Of a stretch of 64,000 bases of DNA, positions 36,572 to 46,160 are shown piece after piece. Position 1 is the stretch's first letter, and each line of letters begins with the position of its first letter. Origin of the DNA: an uncultured Flavobacteriaceae bacterium (GTDB lineage: Bacteria > Bacteroidota > Bacteroidia > Flavobacteriales > Flavobacteriaceae); the NCBI GenBank assembly GCA_947500435.1, contig CANMRV010000002.1, forward strand, positions 124,001 to 188,000, written 5' to 3'. The notes beneath the pieces were generated by a model. The model did no database searches, was not told the origin of the DNA, and saw nothing but the letters and a program-made list of their open reading frames with translations. Both the position numbers and the translations under genes were made by a program.

Positions 36572-37456
36572 TTAGACTCCTTCAAAAAGCAAGGGAAAAA
36601 ATTTCCCCTCCATTTTGTTTCCTTTTTTAATTGGTGGGACACCGGCTAAAAGTTCATCATTTGTATTACTTACGGTACCGTCTGCAAAAACGTTTAGCAC
36701 AAAAGCCCTTCGACTCATTTCAGATTTGTTTTCATAAGAACCATGAACCATCAAAGGATGATGAAAGGTCGCGTGACCTTTTTTCAATTCAATGGCAACG
36801 GGGTTCTTGAACATTTCTTTTTGTTCATCGTTAAGATATTCCATGAGTCCATCCATATCTCCTGCTAGGGAGGGTGCATCAAGCAATCCCCATGTATGAC
36901 TTTTGGGAATGTAGTGTAAACAACCATTTTCAGTGGAAGCATCATCAAGGCCGGTCCAACAAGTTAAATGTTGCATTGCAATGGTACGCGTCCAATAAGA
37001 ATAATCCTGATGCCAAGCAACGACACCACCATGTTTAGCAGGCTTGCAAAATAATTGATCGTGCCAAAACCGAACGGGTTTATTTTCCAACAATTGATGG
37101 GCAGCCATTATAAATGCTGGATTCCATAATACATCATGAAAACCGCCAGTAATACGCCAATGTCCTAAAGAATGGAATAAAACCGAGTTTGGGTCTTCTG
37201 ATTCATTGCTATGGAATTCATAAAATAATTCATGTGCAGGATGTTTAGGGTCTACAATTTCTGCCAAATCCTTGCGCAAAACTTCAACTTGATTTTCATT
37301 CAAGAGTTTGATGCCAGCTAAGTAACCATATTCATGAAAATGCACTACTTGCTCATCACTTAATCGATATTGATTCCACTCTTCAGAAGATTTAGGAAGT
37401 TGAAAGAGATCAGTAATTAATTGGTGTTTATCAGCCAAATCTTGTATTGCTGCCAT
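36572..37456 (-). CDS. phytanoyl-CoA dioxygenase (PhyH) family Fe(II)/2-oxoglutarate enzyme
   Basis: About 294 residues from the ATG at 37456, chosen because MAAIQDLADKH leads directly into the domain; an ATG at 37486 adds ten residues. The PhyH double-stranded beta-helix has the metal triad: H-x-D in WHQDYSYWT (about 148-150) and the distal His in HHPLMVHGSY (about 235), followed by the 2-oxoglutarate-binding Arg in RRAFVLN. It would hydroxylate an unknown small substrate in the cytoplasm. It pairs with the lactonase-like lipoprotein gene and is divergent from the AraC gene, in a fucose-related locus. Confidence 0.85.
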   Translation of the reverse strand: MAAIQDLADKHQLITDLFQLPKSSEEWNQYRLSDEQVVHFHEYGYLAGIKLLNENQVEVLRKDLAEIVDPKHPAHELFYEFHSNESEDPNSVLFHSLGHWRITGGFHDVLWNPAFIMAAHQLLENKPVRFWHDQLFCKPAKHGGVVAWHQDYSYWTRTIAMQHLTCWTGLDDASTENGCLHYIPKSHTWGLLDAPSLAGDMDGLMEYLNDEQKEMFKNPVAIELKKGHATFHHPLMVHGSYENKSEMSRRAFVLNVFADGTVSNTNDELLAGVPPIKKGNKMEGKFFPLLFEGV

Positions 37457-37604
37457 AAGAATGAGTTTTAAGTTTTTGCATTTCAAAAATAGCTATTGAT
37501 TCGGACACGCTTTTATTCAATATTGCACTATTAATACCCGATTTTGACAATTTTTTATAATTACATATTTAATTATACTAAATTTAAGCTACTATTTTAT
37601 AAAT

Positions 37605-38468
37605 ATGAAAGCTCAGTTAGAGAAAATAATGAGTCCTCCGCAGGGCTCTTTTAAATGTTTTACTTACGAAGGGGAGCTGTTTGACGCCCCTTGGCATTTT
37701 CACCCTGAGTTTGAACTTACCCTTATCTTAAAGAGCAGTGGAATGCGCTATGTTGGAGATAGTGTTATGGAATTTGAAGCAGGAGATTTGGTCCTATTAG
37801 GAACGAATTTACCGCATTGTTGGAAGAATACGGAGCATCAAAAAGAACCGGCACGATCTATAGTTGTGCAATGGGAAGAAAATGTTTTGGGAGATGGATG
37901 GTTGGAAAAAGATGAATTCATTGCCATACGAAAGTTGCTTAAAACCGCAACCCTAGGTATTAAGTTTGGCAAGAATACTTCTAACGTGATTGCACCTCTG
38001 TTGCAGAATATGACGAAGTGTTCCCCATTCAAAAAAATAATTTCCCTTTTAGAAATACTCCACTTGCTAGCTCAAGAGAATGATTATGAGGTATTGTCAA
38101 GAGGCACTTTTAGCCTGAAACTGAATCAAGGTTCTTATCAGCAAATAGATCTTATTCAAAACTATGTAAGTGATAATTACCAGCATCAAATCACTTTAAA
38201 AGATATTTCGAATCTTGTTTTAATGAGTGAGGAAACGTTTTGTAGGTTTTTTAAACGTACGTATGGCAAATCTTTTTTTACTTTTTTAAATGAATACAAA
38301 ATAAAGTTAGCCTGCAAACAACTTATAGAAACAAATAAGCAGGTTTCGGAAATTGCTTTCCTATGTGGTTATGAAAGTCTTCCCTTTTTCTATAGGCAAT
38401 TTAAGAAGTTCATGAACTGCACGCCACTGGTATATCAAAAGAAATACGCCCAGGCATTTTCTTCATAG
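37605..38468 (+). CDS. AraC-family regulator with N-terminal cupin
   Basis: A 287-residue cytoplasmic regulator. The N-terminal cupin (about 20-95) has WHFHPEFELTLIL, GDLVLLG and LPHCW, the sugar-sensing fold of AraC/RhaS proteins. The C-terminal double helix-turn-helix (about 185-285) contains LKDISNLVLMSEETFCRFFKR, split here for length, and IAFLCGYESLPFFYRQFKK. It probably senses a sugar such as fucose and activates neighbouring genes: the divergent PhyH/lactonase pair, the fucosidase 150 bp downstream, or both. No operator could be picked out in the AT-rich 118-150-bp divergent gap. Confidence 0.88.
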   Translation: MKAQLEKIMSPPQGSFKCFTYEGELFDAPWHFHPEFELTLILKSSGMRYVGDSVMEFEAGDLVLLGTNLPHCWKNTEHQKEPARSIVVQWEENVLGDGWLEKDEFIAIRKLLKTATLGIKFGKNTSNVIAPLLQNMTKCSPFKKIISLLEILHLLAQENDYEVLSRGTFSLKLNQGSYQQIDLIQNYVSDNYQHQITLKDISNLVLMSEETFCRFFKRTYGKSFFTFLNEYKIKLACKQLIETNKQVSEIAFLCGYESLPFFYRQFKKFMNCTPLVYQKKYAQAFSS

Positions 38469-38621
38469 AATATATGTAAAATCCCTTTGTTTAGAAGCTG
38501 TTTTTTATACAATAACCATATGTTGCATCTATAAAAACATAAGGTCTTAATGGTTTACGATAAAATTTCCAATTTAGCAGTAAAGATTGGGCATATTGCC
38601 CCATTAACCAACCTTCAGTGT

Positions 38622-40175
38622 ATGATTTTCATTAAAAGACTAGGTGTTTTCCTTTTGATAGTTTCTGTTTTTTCTTCGTGTGGGGATAAGACCGATAAGA
38701 AGATTGCAGAAAACGAAACCAATGATTCTGTCCCTGTTTTCGAGGCAAACTGGGAATCCATTCTTAAGAACTATAAAGACCCCGAATGGTTTAATCAGAA
38801 GAAGTTCGGCATATTTATTCATTGGGGAGCTTACGCTGTACCTGCCCATGGTTCGGAATGGTACCCAAGAAGAATGTATATGGATACCGCGACTTTTACC
38901 GCTCAATTGAAACTACAAAAAGATGGTCCCAATGAAACCTATTTGTATCACAAGGAGAAGTGGGGTGATCAGAAAGAGTTTGGGTACAAAGATTTTATTC
39001 CAATGTTTAAAGCAGAGAAATTCAATCCGGTAGAGTGGATAGATCTCTTTAAAAAAGCAGGAGCTAAATATGTTGTGCCAGTGGCCGATCACCACGATGG
39101 TTTTGCCATGTTTGCTTCAAAAACGACCAAATGGAATGCTGCAAATATGGGCCCCAAACGCGATATATTAGGTGAACTCTTTAAAGAAGGGCGCAAGCAA
39201 GGTTTGGTTATGGGGGCGTCTTCGCATTATGCTTTTAACTGGTCATTTTACAACAAGAAGGACCATTTTGATACCGTCGATCCAGACTATGCTGATTTGT
39301 ATTCTCCTAAGGGAAAAGATGTTACAGAACCCGTTTCAGAGGAGTTCAAGAAAATGTGGTGGGATAGAACCACGGATTTAATTGATAATTACAAACCTGA
39401 GATTCTTTGGTTTGATTTTTATTTGGACATTCCTGATTATGAAGAGTATCGTCCTAAAATAGCTGCGTACTACTACAATAAAGGTATCGAATGGGGTAAA
39501 GAAGTAGTCATCAATGATAAAAACCTTTTTCATGAAGCGTTTCCCGAGGGAAGTGTAATTTATGATTTGGAAAGAGGAAAACTTCCTGGTATTCGTAAGT
39601 TGCCTTGGCAGACTGATACTTCTATCGGAAAGAAATCGTGGGGTTACGTAACCAACGAAGAACCTAAAACGGCTAATGAATTGGTCGATGACCTGGTGGA
39701 TATTGTTTCAAAAAACGGAAATCTTTTATTGAACGTAGGGCCAAGACCTGATGGAACAATTCCTGAAGATCAAAAAGAAACACTACTACAAATTGGAAGT
39801 TGGTTAGATATGAACGGAGAAGCTATCTACAATACCAAATATTGGAAAATTTTTGGCGAAGGGCCTACAAAGCAAAAAGGTGGGTATATGTCGGAACACG
39901 ATGTTCAAGGGTTTTTCACATCAAAAGACATTCGCTTTACACAAAAAGGAGATAAGCTATATGCTATCGTGTTAGCTTGGCCTAAAGATGGAAGAGTAGA
40001 TATACAAGCTTTGGGGAGTTCAAGTGAGCATGCAGAAGGTATGGAAATCAAAGGTGTCCGGCTTTTGGGCAGTGACACCAAAGTGAATTTTAGTCAAAAA
40101 GAAGAAGGGTTGTTGATTACCAATATGGGTCAAAAAGTAGGGGATTTTGCCCATGTTCTTGAAATTAGTTTATAA
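38622..40175 (+). CDS. alpha-L-fucosidase, GH29, lipoprotein
   Basis: Exo-enzyme releasing terminal alpha-L-fucose. About 517 residues from the ATG at 38622, chosen because the signal peptide MIFIKRLGVFLL and lipobox VFSSC (Cys about 19) follow at once; an ATG at 38550 adds 24 residues. The TIM barrel has the GH29 marks KFGIFIHWGAYAVP, YVVPVADHHDGFAMF, and the nucleophile Asp in ILWFDFY (about 263). NGNLLLNVGPRPDG closes the catalytic domain, with a C-terminal beta-sandwich after it. It faces the periplasm or cell surface and fits the FucP and oxidative fucose genes that follow. A terminator separates it from them. Confidence 0.93.
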   Translation: MIFIKRLGVFLLIVSVFSSCGDKTDKKIAENETNDSVPVFEANWESILKNYKDPEWFNQKKFGIFIHWGAYAVPAHGSEWYPRRMYMDTATFTAQLKLQKDGPNETYLYHKEKWGDQKEFGYKDFIPMFKAEKFNPVEWIDLFKKAGAKYVVPVADHHDGFAMFASKTTKWNAANMGPKRDILGELFKEGRKQGLVMGASSHYAFNWSFYNKKDHFDTVDPDYADLYSPKGKDVTEPVSEEFKKMWWDRTTDLIDNYKPEILWFDFYLDIPDYEEYRPKIAAYYYNKGIEWGKEVVINDKNLFHEAFPEGSVIYDLERGKLPGIRKLPWQTDTSIGKKSWGYVTNEEPKTANELVDDLVDIVSKNGNLLLNVGPRPDGTIPEDQKETLLQIGSWLDMNGEAIYNTKYWKIFGEGPTKQKGGYMSEHDVQGFFTSKDIRFTQKGDKLYAIVLAWPKDGRVDIQALGSSSEHAEGMEIKGVRLLGSDTKVNFSQKEEGLLITNMGQKVGDFAHVLEISL

Positions 40176-40213
40176 CCCTTTTAGAAATAGTTAGTGCAAG
40201 TTAGTACCTTGAT

Positions 40214-40254
40214 AAAGCGTACCATGGTCTGTCTACCCAATGGTGCGCTTTTTT
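40214..40254 (+). terminator. rho-independent terminator after the fucosidase gene
   Basis: Stem AAAGCGTACCAT (40214-40225) / ATGGTGCGCTTT (40240-40251), 11 of 12 pairs plus one G-T, with a 14-base loop and a run of T. It lies 39 bp after the fucosidase stop, implying the next operon has its own promoter in 40255-40319. Confidence 0.8.
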
Positions 40255-40319
40255 ATAACACTTTTCTGAACTACGAATAGAATCAAATACTTAAATTTAA
40301 CTTCGATAAAATAACTACT

Positions 40320-41333
40320 GTGAAATATATAGTCTGCGAAAAACCAGGTGAATTTGTTCTTAAAGAAAAGGACGCTCCAATAAGAAAAGAAGGCGAAGCT
40401 TTATTAAAAGTTACCAAAGTAGGTATTTGCGGAACCGATTTGCACGCCTTTGCAGGCAATCAGGCTTTTTTTACTTACCCCAGAATTTTGGGCCATGAAC
40501 TGGCAACCCGAATCGAAGAGATCGGTGAAAATGACAAAGGGCTCAAAGATGGTGATAATGTGGTGGCTATGCCGTATCTAAGTTGTGGTGAATGTGTGGC
40601 TTGCAGAAAAGGAAAAACAAATTGTTGTACAAGTCTAGCCGTGTTAGGAATACATACCGATGGTGGAATGCAGGAACATATTACCGTACCCATTGATATT
40701 TTGATTCCTGCGCAAAACCTCACCGATGACCAAATGGCACTTGTAGAGCCACTTGCTATTGGCGCTCATGCTGTACGACGTGCTCAATTAAAAAAAGGCG
40801 AAACAGTTGTCATTATAGGATGCGGACCTATAGGTTTAGGACTAATGAAGTTTGCACAAATAGCCGGCGCGAAGGTTATCGCTGTCGATATAAATCAACA
40901 ACGGCTTGATTATGCCAAGAATACCATCGGAGTGGATTATGTAGTTTTAGCGGGTGAAAATGCGATTCAAGATATAAGCGATATTACCAATGGTGATATG
41001 GCCGCTGCAGTTTTTGATGCTACAGGCCACAAAGGAGCTTTGGAATCAGGGCCTGATTATATGTCCCACGGTGGACGCTATATTTTAGTAGGATTATCAA
41101 AAGGTGAACTAACCTTTAAGCATCCGGCAATACATGCTAAGGAAACATCCATTTTATGTAGTCGAAATGCCGCTCTGGAAGATTTTGAACATGTGATTTC
41201 AGTATTGGAAAGAGGGATTTTTCCTGTTGAATCTTTTATTACCCATAATGTAGACTATACCGATATGATTGCTAATTTTAATAGCTGGGTGGATCCAGCT
41301 ACCGGTGTAATAAAGGCAACAGTGAATTTCTAA
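40320..41333 (+). CDS. zinc-binding medium-chain alcohol/sugar-acid dehydrogenase
   Basis: A 337-residue MDR enzyme. Catalytic zinc region: GICGTDLHAFAG (Cys about 38) and LGHELA. The structural zinc loop has four Cys in CGECVACRKGKTNCC (about 89-103). NAD(P) fold: VIIGCGPIGLGLMKFAQ (about 163-179). The start is GTG at 40320; no ATG fits the N-terminus MKYIVCEKPGEFVL. First gene of an operon for fucose oxidation, 6 bp before the UxaA-type gene. It may oxidise 2-keto-3-deoxy-L-fuconate or a related acid, similar to L-galactonate/L-gulonate dehydrogenases; the substrate is inferred from neighbours. Confidence 0.87.
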   Translation: MKYIVCEKPGEFVLKEKDAPIRKEGEALLKVTKVGICGTDLHAFAGNQAFFTYPRILGHELATRIEEIGENDKGLKDGDNVVAMPYLSCGECVACRKGKTNCCTSLAVLGIHTDGGMQEHITVPIDILIPAQNLTDDQMALVEPLAIGAHAVRRAQLKKGETVVIIGCGPIGLGLMKFAQIAGAKVIAVDINQQRLDYAKNTIGVDYVVLAGENAIQDISDITNGDMAAAVFDATGHKGALESGPDYMSHGGRYILVGLSKGELTFKHPAIHAKETSILCSRNAALEDFEHVISVLERGIFPVESFITHNVDYTDMIANFNSWVDPATGVIKATVNF

Positions 41334-41339
41334 TATATC

Positions 41340-42992
41340 ATGTCCAAACAATTTTTACAAATACATCCTAACGACAATGTTTTGGCAGCTTTGCGAGATA
41401 TTGATAAGGGGGATGCCGTTGATTTTCAAGGGAATTCCTTTAGGGCTTTAGAACGTATTCCAGCTAAGCACAAATTTACGTTTCGAGATTTTTCCCAAGG
41501 AGACGAAATTATCATGTACGGTGTTCTTGTTGGTGAGGCCACAAAACCGATTGCAAAAGGGGAACGCATTTCAATGGAAAATTGTGTACATGCTTCTATG
41601 GAATATGGAGTAAGTTCAGAACAACTTACTTGGGAAGCACCTGATGTAACAAAATGGAAAGATGCTACTTTCAACGGCTATCACAGAGCTGATGGTAGCG
41701 TAGGTACCGCTAATAATTGGCTAATCATTCCTATGGTTTTTTGTGAAAATCGAAATGTTGAGGTATTGAAATCTGCCTTGCAAGAATCATTGGGGTACCA
41801 TACCACTAACGATTTTGTTGTAGATACCGATGCTTTGGTCAATCAATACAAAAATGGTGCATCAACAGATGATTTGATGAATTCTGAAATCATTCGTACA
41901 CCTCAAGAAATCAAGGAAAATAGAATCTTCCCCAACGTAGATGGAATTAAATTTTTAACGCATGATGGAGGTTGTGGTGGTTTTCGTTTGGACTCGGAAA
42001 CGCTTACGAGCCTTTTGGCGGGTTACATAACAAATTCGAACGTAGCTGGGGCAACTATCTTGAGTTTGGGTTGCCAAAATGCTGAGGTGAAGAACTTATT
42101 AGAAGGTATAAACAAACGGGACCCGAATTTCTTGAAGCCATTATATGTACTTGAACAACAAGAAAGCAAAAGTGAGCGCCACTTTATTGAAGAAGCAGTT
42201 AAAAAGACTTTTTTAGGATTAATTGAAGCCAATAAAGTAGAGCGTAAACCTGCTCCATTGTATCACTTGAACCTTGGTCTGGAATGTGGCGGTTCAGATG
42301 GTTTTTCAGGAATATCTGCCAACCCTGCTTTGGGGTATGCTTCTGACTTATTAGTTGCTTTGGGTGCGACAACCGTGTTGTCTGAATTTCCGGAGTTGAA
42401 CGGCGTTGAACAGGAGTTGATTAACCGATGCGAATCCAAAGAGAACAAAAAGAAATTTGCCCATCTGATGGATACCTATGCTGCCCGAGCAATTGCCTTG
42501 GGTTCGGCATTCAAGAATAATCCGTCTCCAGGAAATATTAAAGACGGACTCATTACAGACGCAATGAAGTCAGCAGGGGCTGCAAAGAAAGGCGGAACTT
42601 CTTTGGTGACCGATGTGCTGGATTATACCGAAAAATGCACCCAAAAAGGACTCAATCTTTTATGTACACCCGGCAATGATGTAGAAAGTACGACAGGACT
42701 AGCAGGTTCTGGTTGTAACATTATTTGTTTCACCACGGGATTGGGAACACCTACAGGAAACCCTATTGCTCCAGTGATTAAGATGTCCAGTAATAATGCT
42801 TTGACCGAAAGGATGAAGGATATTGTCGATTTCAACACAGGAACGATAATAACAGGAGAAGATACAATAGAATCAAAAGGAGAGGAGCTTTTGGAATATA
42901 TAATCAAAGTAGCCAGTGGAGAAGAGATTCCGGCAGCTGTACGATTGGGTCAGGATGACTTTATTCCATGGAAGCGCGGGATTTCACTATAA
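41340..42992 (+). CDS. uxaA: UxaA-family dehydratase (altronate dehydratase type)
   Basis: A 550-residue protein with both parts of the family: an N-terminal SAF domain (about 1-95, IHPNDNVLAALRDI) and the large C-terminal catalytic domain with GYHRADGSVGTANNW, THDGGCGG and GLECGGSDGFSG. Cys and His in these motifs are expected metal ligands. Known members dehydrate D-altronate or D-galactarate. In this operon, between fucose dehydrogenase/lactonase and a Zn dehydrogenase, the likely substrate is L-fuconate, which would give 2-keto-3-deoxy-L-fuconate. No enolase-superfamily fuconate dehydratase is present. Symbol follows the family; the substrate is inference. Confidence 0.85.
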   Translation: MSKQFLQIHPNDNVLAALRDIDKGDAVDFQGNSFRALERIPAKHKFTFRDFSQGDEIIMYGVLVGEATKPIAKGERISMENCVHASMEYGVSSEQLTWEAPDVTKWKDATFNGYHRADGSVGTANNWLIIPMVFCENRNVEVLKSALQESLGYHTTNDFVVDTDALVNQYKNGASTDDLMNSEIIRTPQEIKENRIFPNVDGIKFLTHDGGCGGFRLDSETLTSLLAGYITNSNVAGATILSLGCQNAEVKNLLEGINKRDPNFLKPLYVLEQQESKSERHFIEEAVKKTFLGLIEANKVERKPAPLYHLNLGLECGGSDGFSGISANPALGYASDLLVALGATTVLSEFPELNGVEQELINRCESKENKKKFAHLMDTYAARAIALGSAFKNNPSPGNIKDGLITDAMKSAGAAKKGGTSLVTDVLDYTEKCTQKGLNLLCTPGNDVESTTGLAGSGCNIICFTTGLGTPTGNPIAPVIKMSSNNALTERMKDIVDFNTGTIITGEDTIESKGEELLEYIIKVASGEEIPAAVRLGQDDFIPWKRGISL

Positions 42993-42999
42993 TTATTTC

Positions 43000-44448
43000 A
43001 TGCAAAAATTAAACCGACAAACTGCAGATATACCAAAGTCATTGCCTCTAAAGGTGATGCAGTTTGGTGGAGGAAACTTTCTTCGCGCTTTTGTAGACTG
43101 GATGGTAAAGGTTCTAAATCAAGAAACGGATTTCAACGGCGGAGTTGTCATAATTAAACCTACTGAGCGAGGTGATTATCAAACTCTAAAATCGCAAGAC
43201 GGATTATTCACTGTGGTTTTAGACGGAATTAAAAATGGTGAGTTGGTAGCAGAAAAAACACTGGTCGACTGTGTGCAGGATGTAGTGAACCCCTATTCTG
43301 AATGGGATACCTATTTGGAACTGGCCAAAAACCCAGATATTCGTTTTGTCGTTTCCAACACCACTGAAGCGGGTATTAAGTTCAATTCTTCTGACGCTTT
43401 TGAAGGTAATCCTCCAAAAGAGTTTCCGGCCAAACTTACCATTTGGCTATATAGGCGTTTTCAACATTTTGGTGATGACGTTACAAAAGGATGTATTTTT
43501 TTGCCATGTGAGCTTATTGAAGATAACGGTGCAACTTTGAAATCCATAATAGTAGAATACGCGGAACATTGGAACCTTGATCGAGACTTCTTGAATTGGA
43601 TATATACGGCAAATTACTTTTGCAGCACCTTAGTCGATAGAATTGTTTCAGGATATCCATCAGATAGGGCTGATGAAATCCAAGACCAACTAGATTATGA
43701 AGATGAGTTGTTTGTTGCCGGAGAGTATTACCATAGCTGGGTAATAAAAGGGCCTGATATTGTTCAAAAAGAAATTCCTTTTGCGGATACGAATTTAAAC
43801 ATTGAATTTGTTGAGGACTTGGTTTCCTATCGCGAGATGAAAGTCCGTATTTTGAACGGAGCTCACACGGCAATGGTTCCCGTTGGTTATTTGGGAGGAC
43901 TCAGATTAGTAAATGAAGTGATGGATGATGCTGTGGTAAGCGAATTTATCGAATCACTTTTAACAAACGAAACAATCAGGACATTAAACTTTCCAGATGC
44001 TGTTTTGCATAAATTTGTCCAAGATGTTCTAGACCGATTTCGCAATCCCTTATTAAAGCATCAGTTGCTTAGTATTTCACTAAATAGTACATCGAAATTC
44101 GTTACTCGCTTGCTTCCGACTTTAACGGATTATTATGTGGCCAATGGAAGTCTTCCGAAGCGAATAGTCTTTGGACTTTCTGCGCTAATTCGGTTTTACA
44201 AAGGAGAGTTTGAGGGAAATAAAATTGAATTGAAAGATGACCCGAAAATCTTAAATTTCTTTACTTCAAACTGGGGAAAATATGAAGTTAATAAATTGAA
44301 TATAAATATACTAGTGGGTATTATATTAAGTAATATTGCGATATGGGGAAAAGACCTGACTAGGTTTGAAGGACTCGTTGAAATGGTCGCCCAAAATATC
44401 ATTTCAATAGAAAATAATGGCGTACTGGCTACCTTAAAAAAACTATAG
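43000..44448 (+). CDS. uxaB: UxaB-family (mannitol dehydrogenase superfamily) oxidoreductase, tagaturonate reductase type
   Basis: About 482 residues from the ATG at 43000, 7 bp after the UxaA-type gene; an in-frame start at 42916 would overlap that gene and add 28 residues foreign to the family. The N-terminal NAD-binding strand is VMQFGGGNFLRAFVDWM. FVVSNTTEAGI and MKVRILNGAHTAMVPVGYL, with the catalytic Lys and His of the long-chain mannitol dehydrogenase family, are clear. Family members reduce D-tagaturonate to D-altronate. Here it lies in a fucose operon, so it may work on a keto-fuconate or serve a second uronate. Which is unresolved. Confidence 0.87.
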   Translation: MQKLNRQTADIPKSLPLKVMQFGGGNFLRAFVDWMVKVLNQETDFNGGVVIIKPTERGDYQTLKSQDGLFTVVLDGIKNGELVAEKTLVDCVQDVVNPYSEWDTYLELAKNPDIRFVVSNTTEAGIKFNSSDAFEGNPPKEFPAKLTIWLYRRFQHFGDDVTKGCIFLPCELIEDNGATLKSIIVEYAEHWNLDRDFLNWIYTANYFCSTLVDRIVSGYPSDRADEIQDQLDYEDELFVAGEYYHSWVIKGPDIVQKEIPFADTNLNIEFVEDLVSYREMKVRILNGAHTAMVPVGYLGGLRLVNEVMDDAVVSEFIESLLTNETIRTLNFPDAVLHKFVQDVLDRFRNPLLKHQLLSISLNSTSKFVTRLLPTLTDYYVANGSLPKRIVFGLSALIRFYKGEFEGNKIELKDDPKILNFFTSNWGKYEVNKLNINILVGIILSNIAIWGKDLTRFEGLVEMVAQNIISIENNGVLATLKKL

Positions 44449-44449
44449 G

Positions 44450-45277
44450 ATGACAATTGATTCACACCAACATTTCTGGAAATATGAGCCTGTAAAGCAT
44501 TCTTGGATCGATGATGAAATGTCTGTGATCCGGAGGGATTTTTTACCGTCGGATTTGAAGAAGGTCTATCAGGAAAATAAAGTTGATGGCTGCGTTGCAG
44601 TTCAGGCAGATCAGACTTTAGCAGAAACGGATTTTCTTTTGAAACTTGCGAAGGAAAATGATTTTATTAAAGGAGTAGTTGGTTGGGCGGATTTACGAGA
44701 TGAAAATATTGACACGGTTTTAGAACGCTATTTTGGTCAGAAAAAATTGAAGGGATGGCGACATGTGGTGCAGGGTGAGGCGGATCATAATTTCTTGCTG
44801 CGGCCTAATTTTTTAAGGGGTATCTCCTTTTTGGAAAAGTATGAATATACTTATGATATTCTCGTGTTTCCTCACCAGTTGGGAGCGGTTTTGGAATTTG
44901 TAAAGCATTTTCCGCATCAGAAATTTGTTATTGACCATATTGCCAAACCCTATATCAAAGATGGTTTCTATCATGGGTGGGCGACATTGATGAAGGAAAT
45001 TGCAAAGCACGAAAATGTACACTGTAAAGTATCCGGAATGATTACCGAAGCGGATTATAACAATTGGACTGCAGAGCAGCTACATCCATACATGTACTTG
45101 GTTTTAGAGGCTTTCGGTACAGAGCGATTAATGTATGGGTCCGATTGGCCAGTTTGCCTAGTGGCGGGGAACTACGGCCAGGTAAAAGATACTGTGGTTG
45201 ACTTTATAAAAACACTTAGCGCCACAGAGCAAAATGCTATTATGGGACAGAACGCAGTTGAATTTTATAATTTATAA
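44450..45277 (+). CDS. amidohydrolase, L-fuconolactonase-like
   Basis: A 275-residue TIM-barrel hydrolase of the amidohydrolase-2 (COG3618) group. Metal or catalytic motifs: DSHQHFW (residues 4-10), GWRHVVQGE, FVIDHIAKP (about 159) and MYGSDWPVCL (about 225). Family members hydrolyse L-fucono-1,5-lactone or L-rhamnono-lactone to the free acid. The start ATG is 1 bp after the UxaB-type stop and the SDR gene begins 3 bp after its end, so translation is coupled. The neighbouring L-fucose dehydrogenase and FucP point to L-fuconolactone as the substrate. Confidence 0.88.
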   Translation: MTIDSHQHFWKYEPVKHSWIDDEMSVIRRDFLPSDLKKVYQENKVDGCVAVQADQTLAETDFLLKLAKENDFIKGVVGWADLRDENIDTVLERYFGQKKLKGWRHVVQGEADHNFLLRPNFLRGISFLEKYEYTYDILVFPHQLGAVLEFVKHFPHQKFVIDHIAKPYIKDGFYHGWATLMKEIAKHENVHCKVSGMITEADYNNWTAEQLHPYMYLVLEAFGTERLMYGSDWPVCLVAGNYGQVKDTVVDFIKTLSATEQNAIMGQNAVEFYNL

Positions 45278-45280
45278 CAT

Positions 45281-46072
45281 ATGGATTTAGGTTTAAAGAA
45301 TAAAGTAGTCGTGGTAACGGGAGCTGCGGGCGTCAAAGGAAGTATTGGCGAAACCATAATTCAAGCCTTGGCTGATGAAGGTGCAGTTCCGGTTATTGTT
45401 GATAGAAATGACCGCGGGAAGGGGTATGTTAAAGAACTCGTAACTCGGGGAATAGATTCTATTTTCGTAAAAACCGATTTATCAAAGCCTGATGAAATAG
45501 AGAGTGCCGCAAAGACTATCGGAGAAAAGTATGGGAGAATCGATGCGTTGATAAACAATGTTGGTGTTAACGATGGAGCAGGACTTGATGCCTCGATGGA
45601 GGATTTCATGTACTCTTTACAATTGAATTTGGTAAGCTTTTTTGCCATGACGAAATATTGCCTTCCTTATATCAAAAAAGTAAAGGGAAACATTTTGAAC
45701 ATAGGCTCCAAAGTAGGATTGACAGGGCAAGGGGGAACCTCAGGTTATGCCGCTGCGAAAGGCGGAGTTCTCGGTTTGACCCGTGAATGGGCGGTTGATT
45801 TGATTAAGGAGGGAATCCGCTCTAATGCGATCATAATAGCCGAAAGCTGGACACCATCATACGACACATGGATTAAGACCTTGGAAAATGGGGAGGAGAA
45901 GTTGAAGGCCATAACAAAGAAAATCCCACTTGGAAACCGAATGACGACTCCCCAAGAAATCGCAGACATTTGTCTATTTACGATTTCTGAAAAGTCTTCA
46001 CATACCACCGGGCAATTCGTGACGGTAGATGGAGGCTATGTTCATTTGGATCGCGCTTTGTTGACGGAATGA
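45281..46072 (+). CDS. SDR oxidoreductase, L-fucose dehydrogenase-like
   Basis: A 263-residue short-chain dehydrogenase. NAD(P) site VVTGAAGVKGSIGE (about 11-24), NNVGVND, Ser in NIGSKVGL and the catalytic SGYAAAKGG (YxxxK, about 158-162). The C-terminal lid contains ESWTPSYDTWI, similar to the lid of L-fucose dehydrogenases, which oxidise L-fucose to L-fucono-lactone. A 2-keto-3-deoxy-fuconate dehydrogenase is the main alternative. It is the last of five tightly spaced genes, followed by fucP after 88 bp. Confidence 0.82.
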   Translation: MDLGLKNKVVVVTGAAGVKGSIGETIIQALADEGAVPVIVDRNDRGKGYVKELVTRGIDSIFVKTDLSKPDEIESAAKTIGEKYGRIDALINNVGVNDGAGLDASMEDFMYSLQLNLVSFFAMTKYCLPYIKKVKGNILNIGSKVGLTGQGGTSGYAAAKGGVLGLTREWAVDLIKEGIRSNAIIIAESWTPSYDTWIKTLENGEEKLKAITKKIPLGNRMTTPQEIADICLFTISEKSSHTTGQFVTVDGGYVHLDRALLTE

Positions 46073-46160
46073 ACCATCTATTTCACTTTTCGAATCATAT
46101 CATGATGACCCCTCATTTGAGATTTCATACTTTGTATTCATAAAATAACTTCCAACCCAT

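Noticed and set aside
43514..43873. 119-codon minus-strand frame inside the UxaB-type gene
   Set aside because: Antisense to strongly conserved catalytic motifs; no recognisable protein family.
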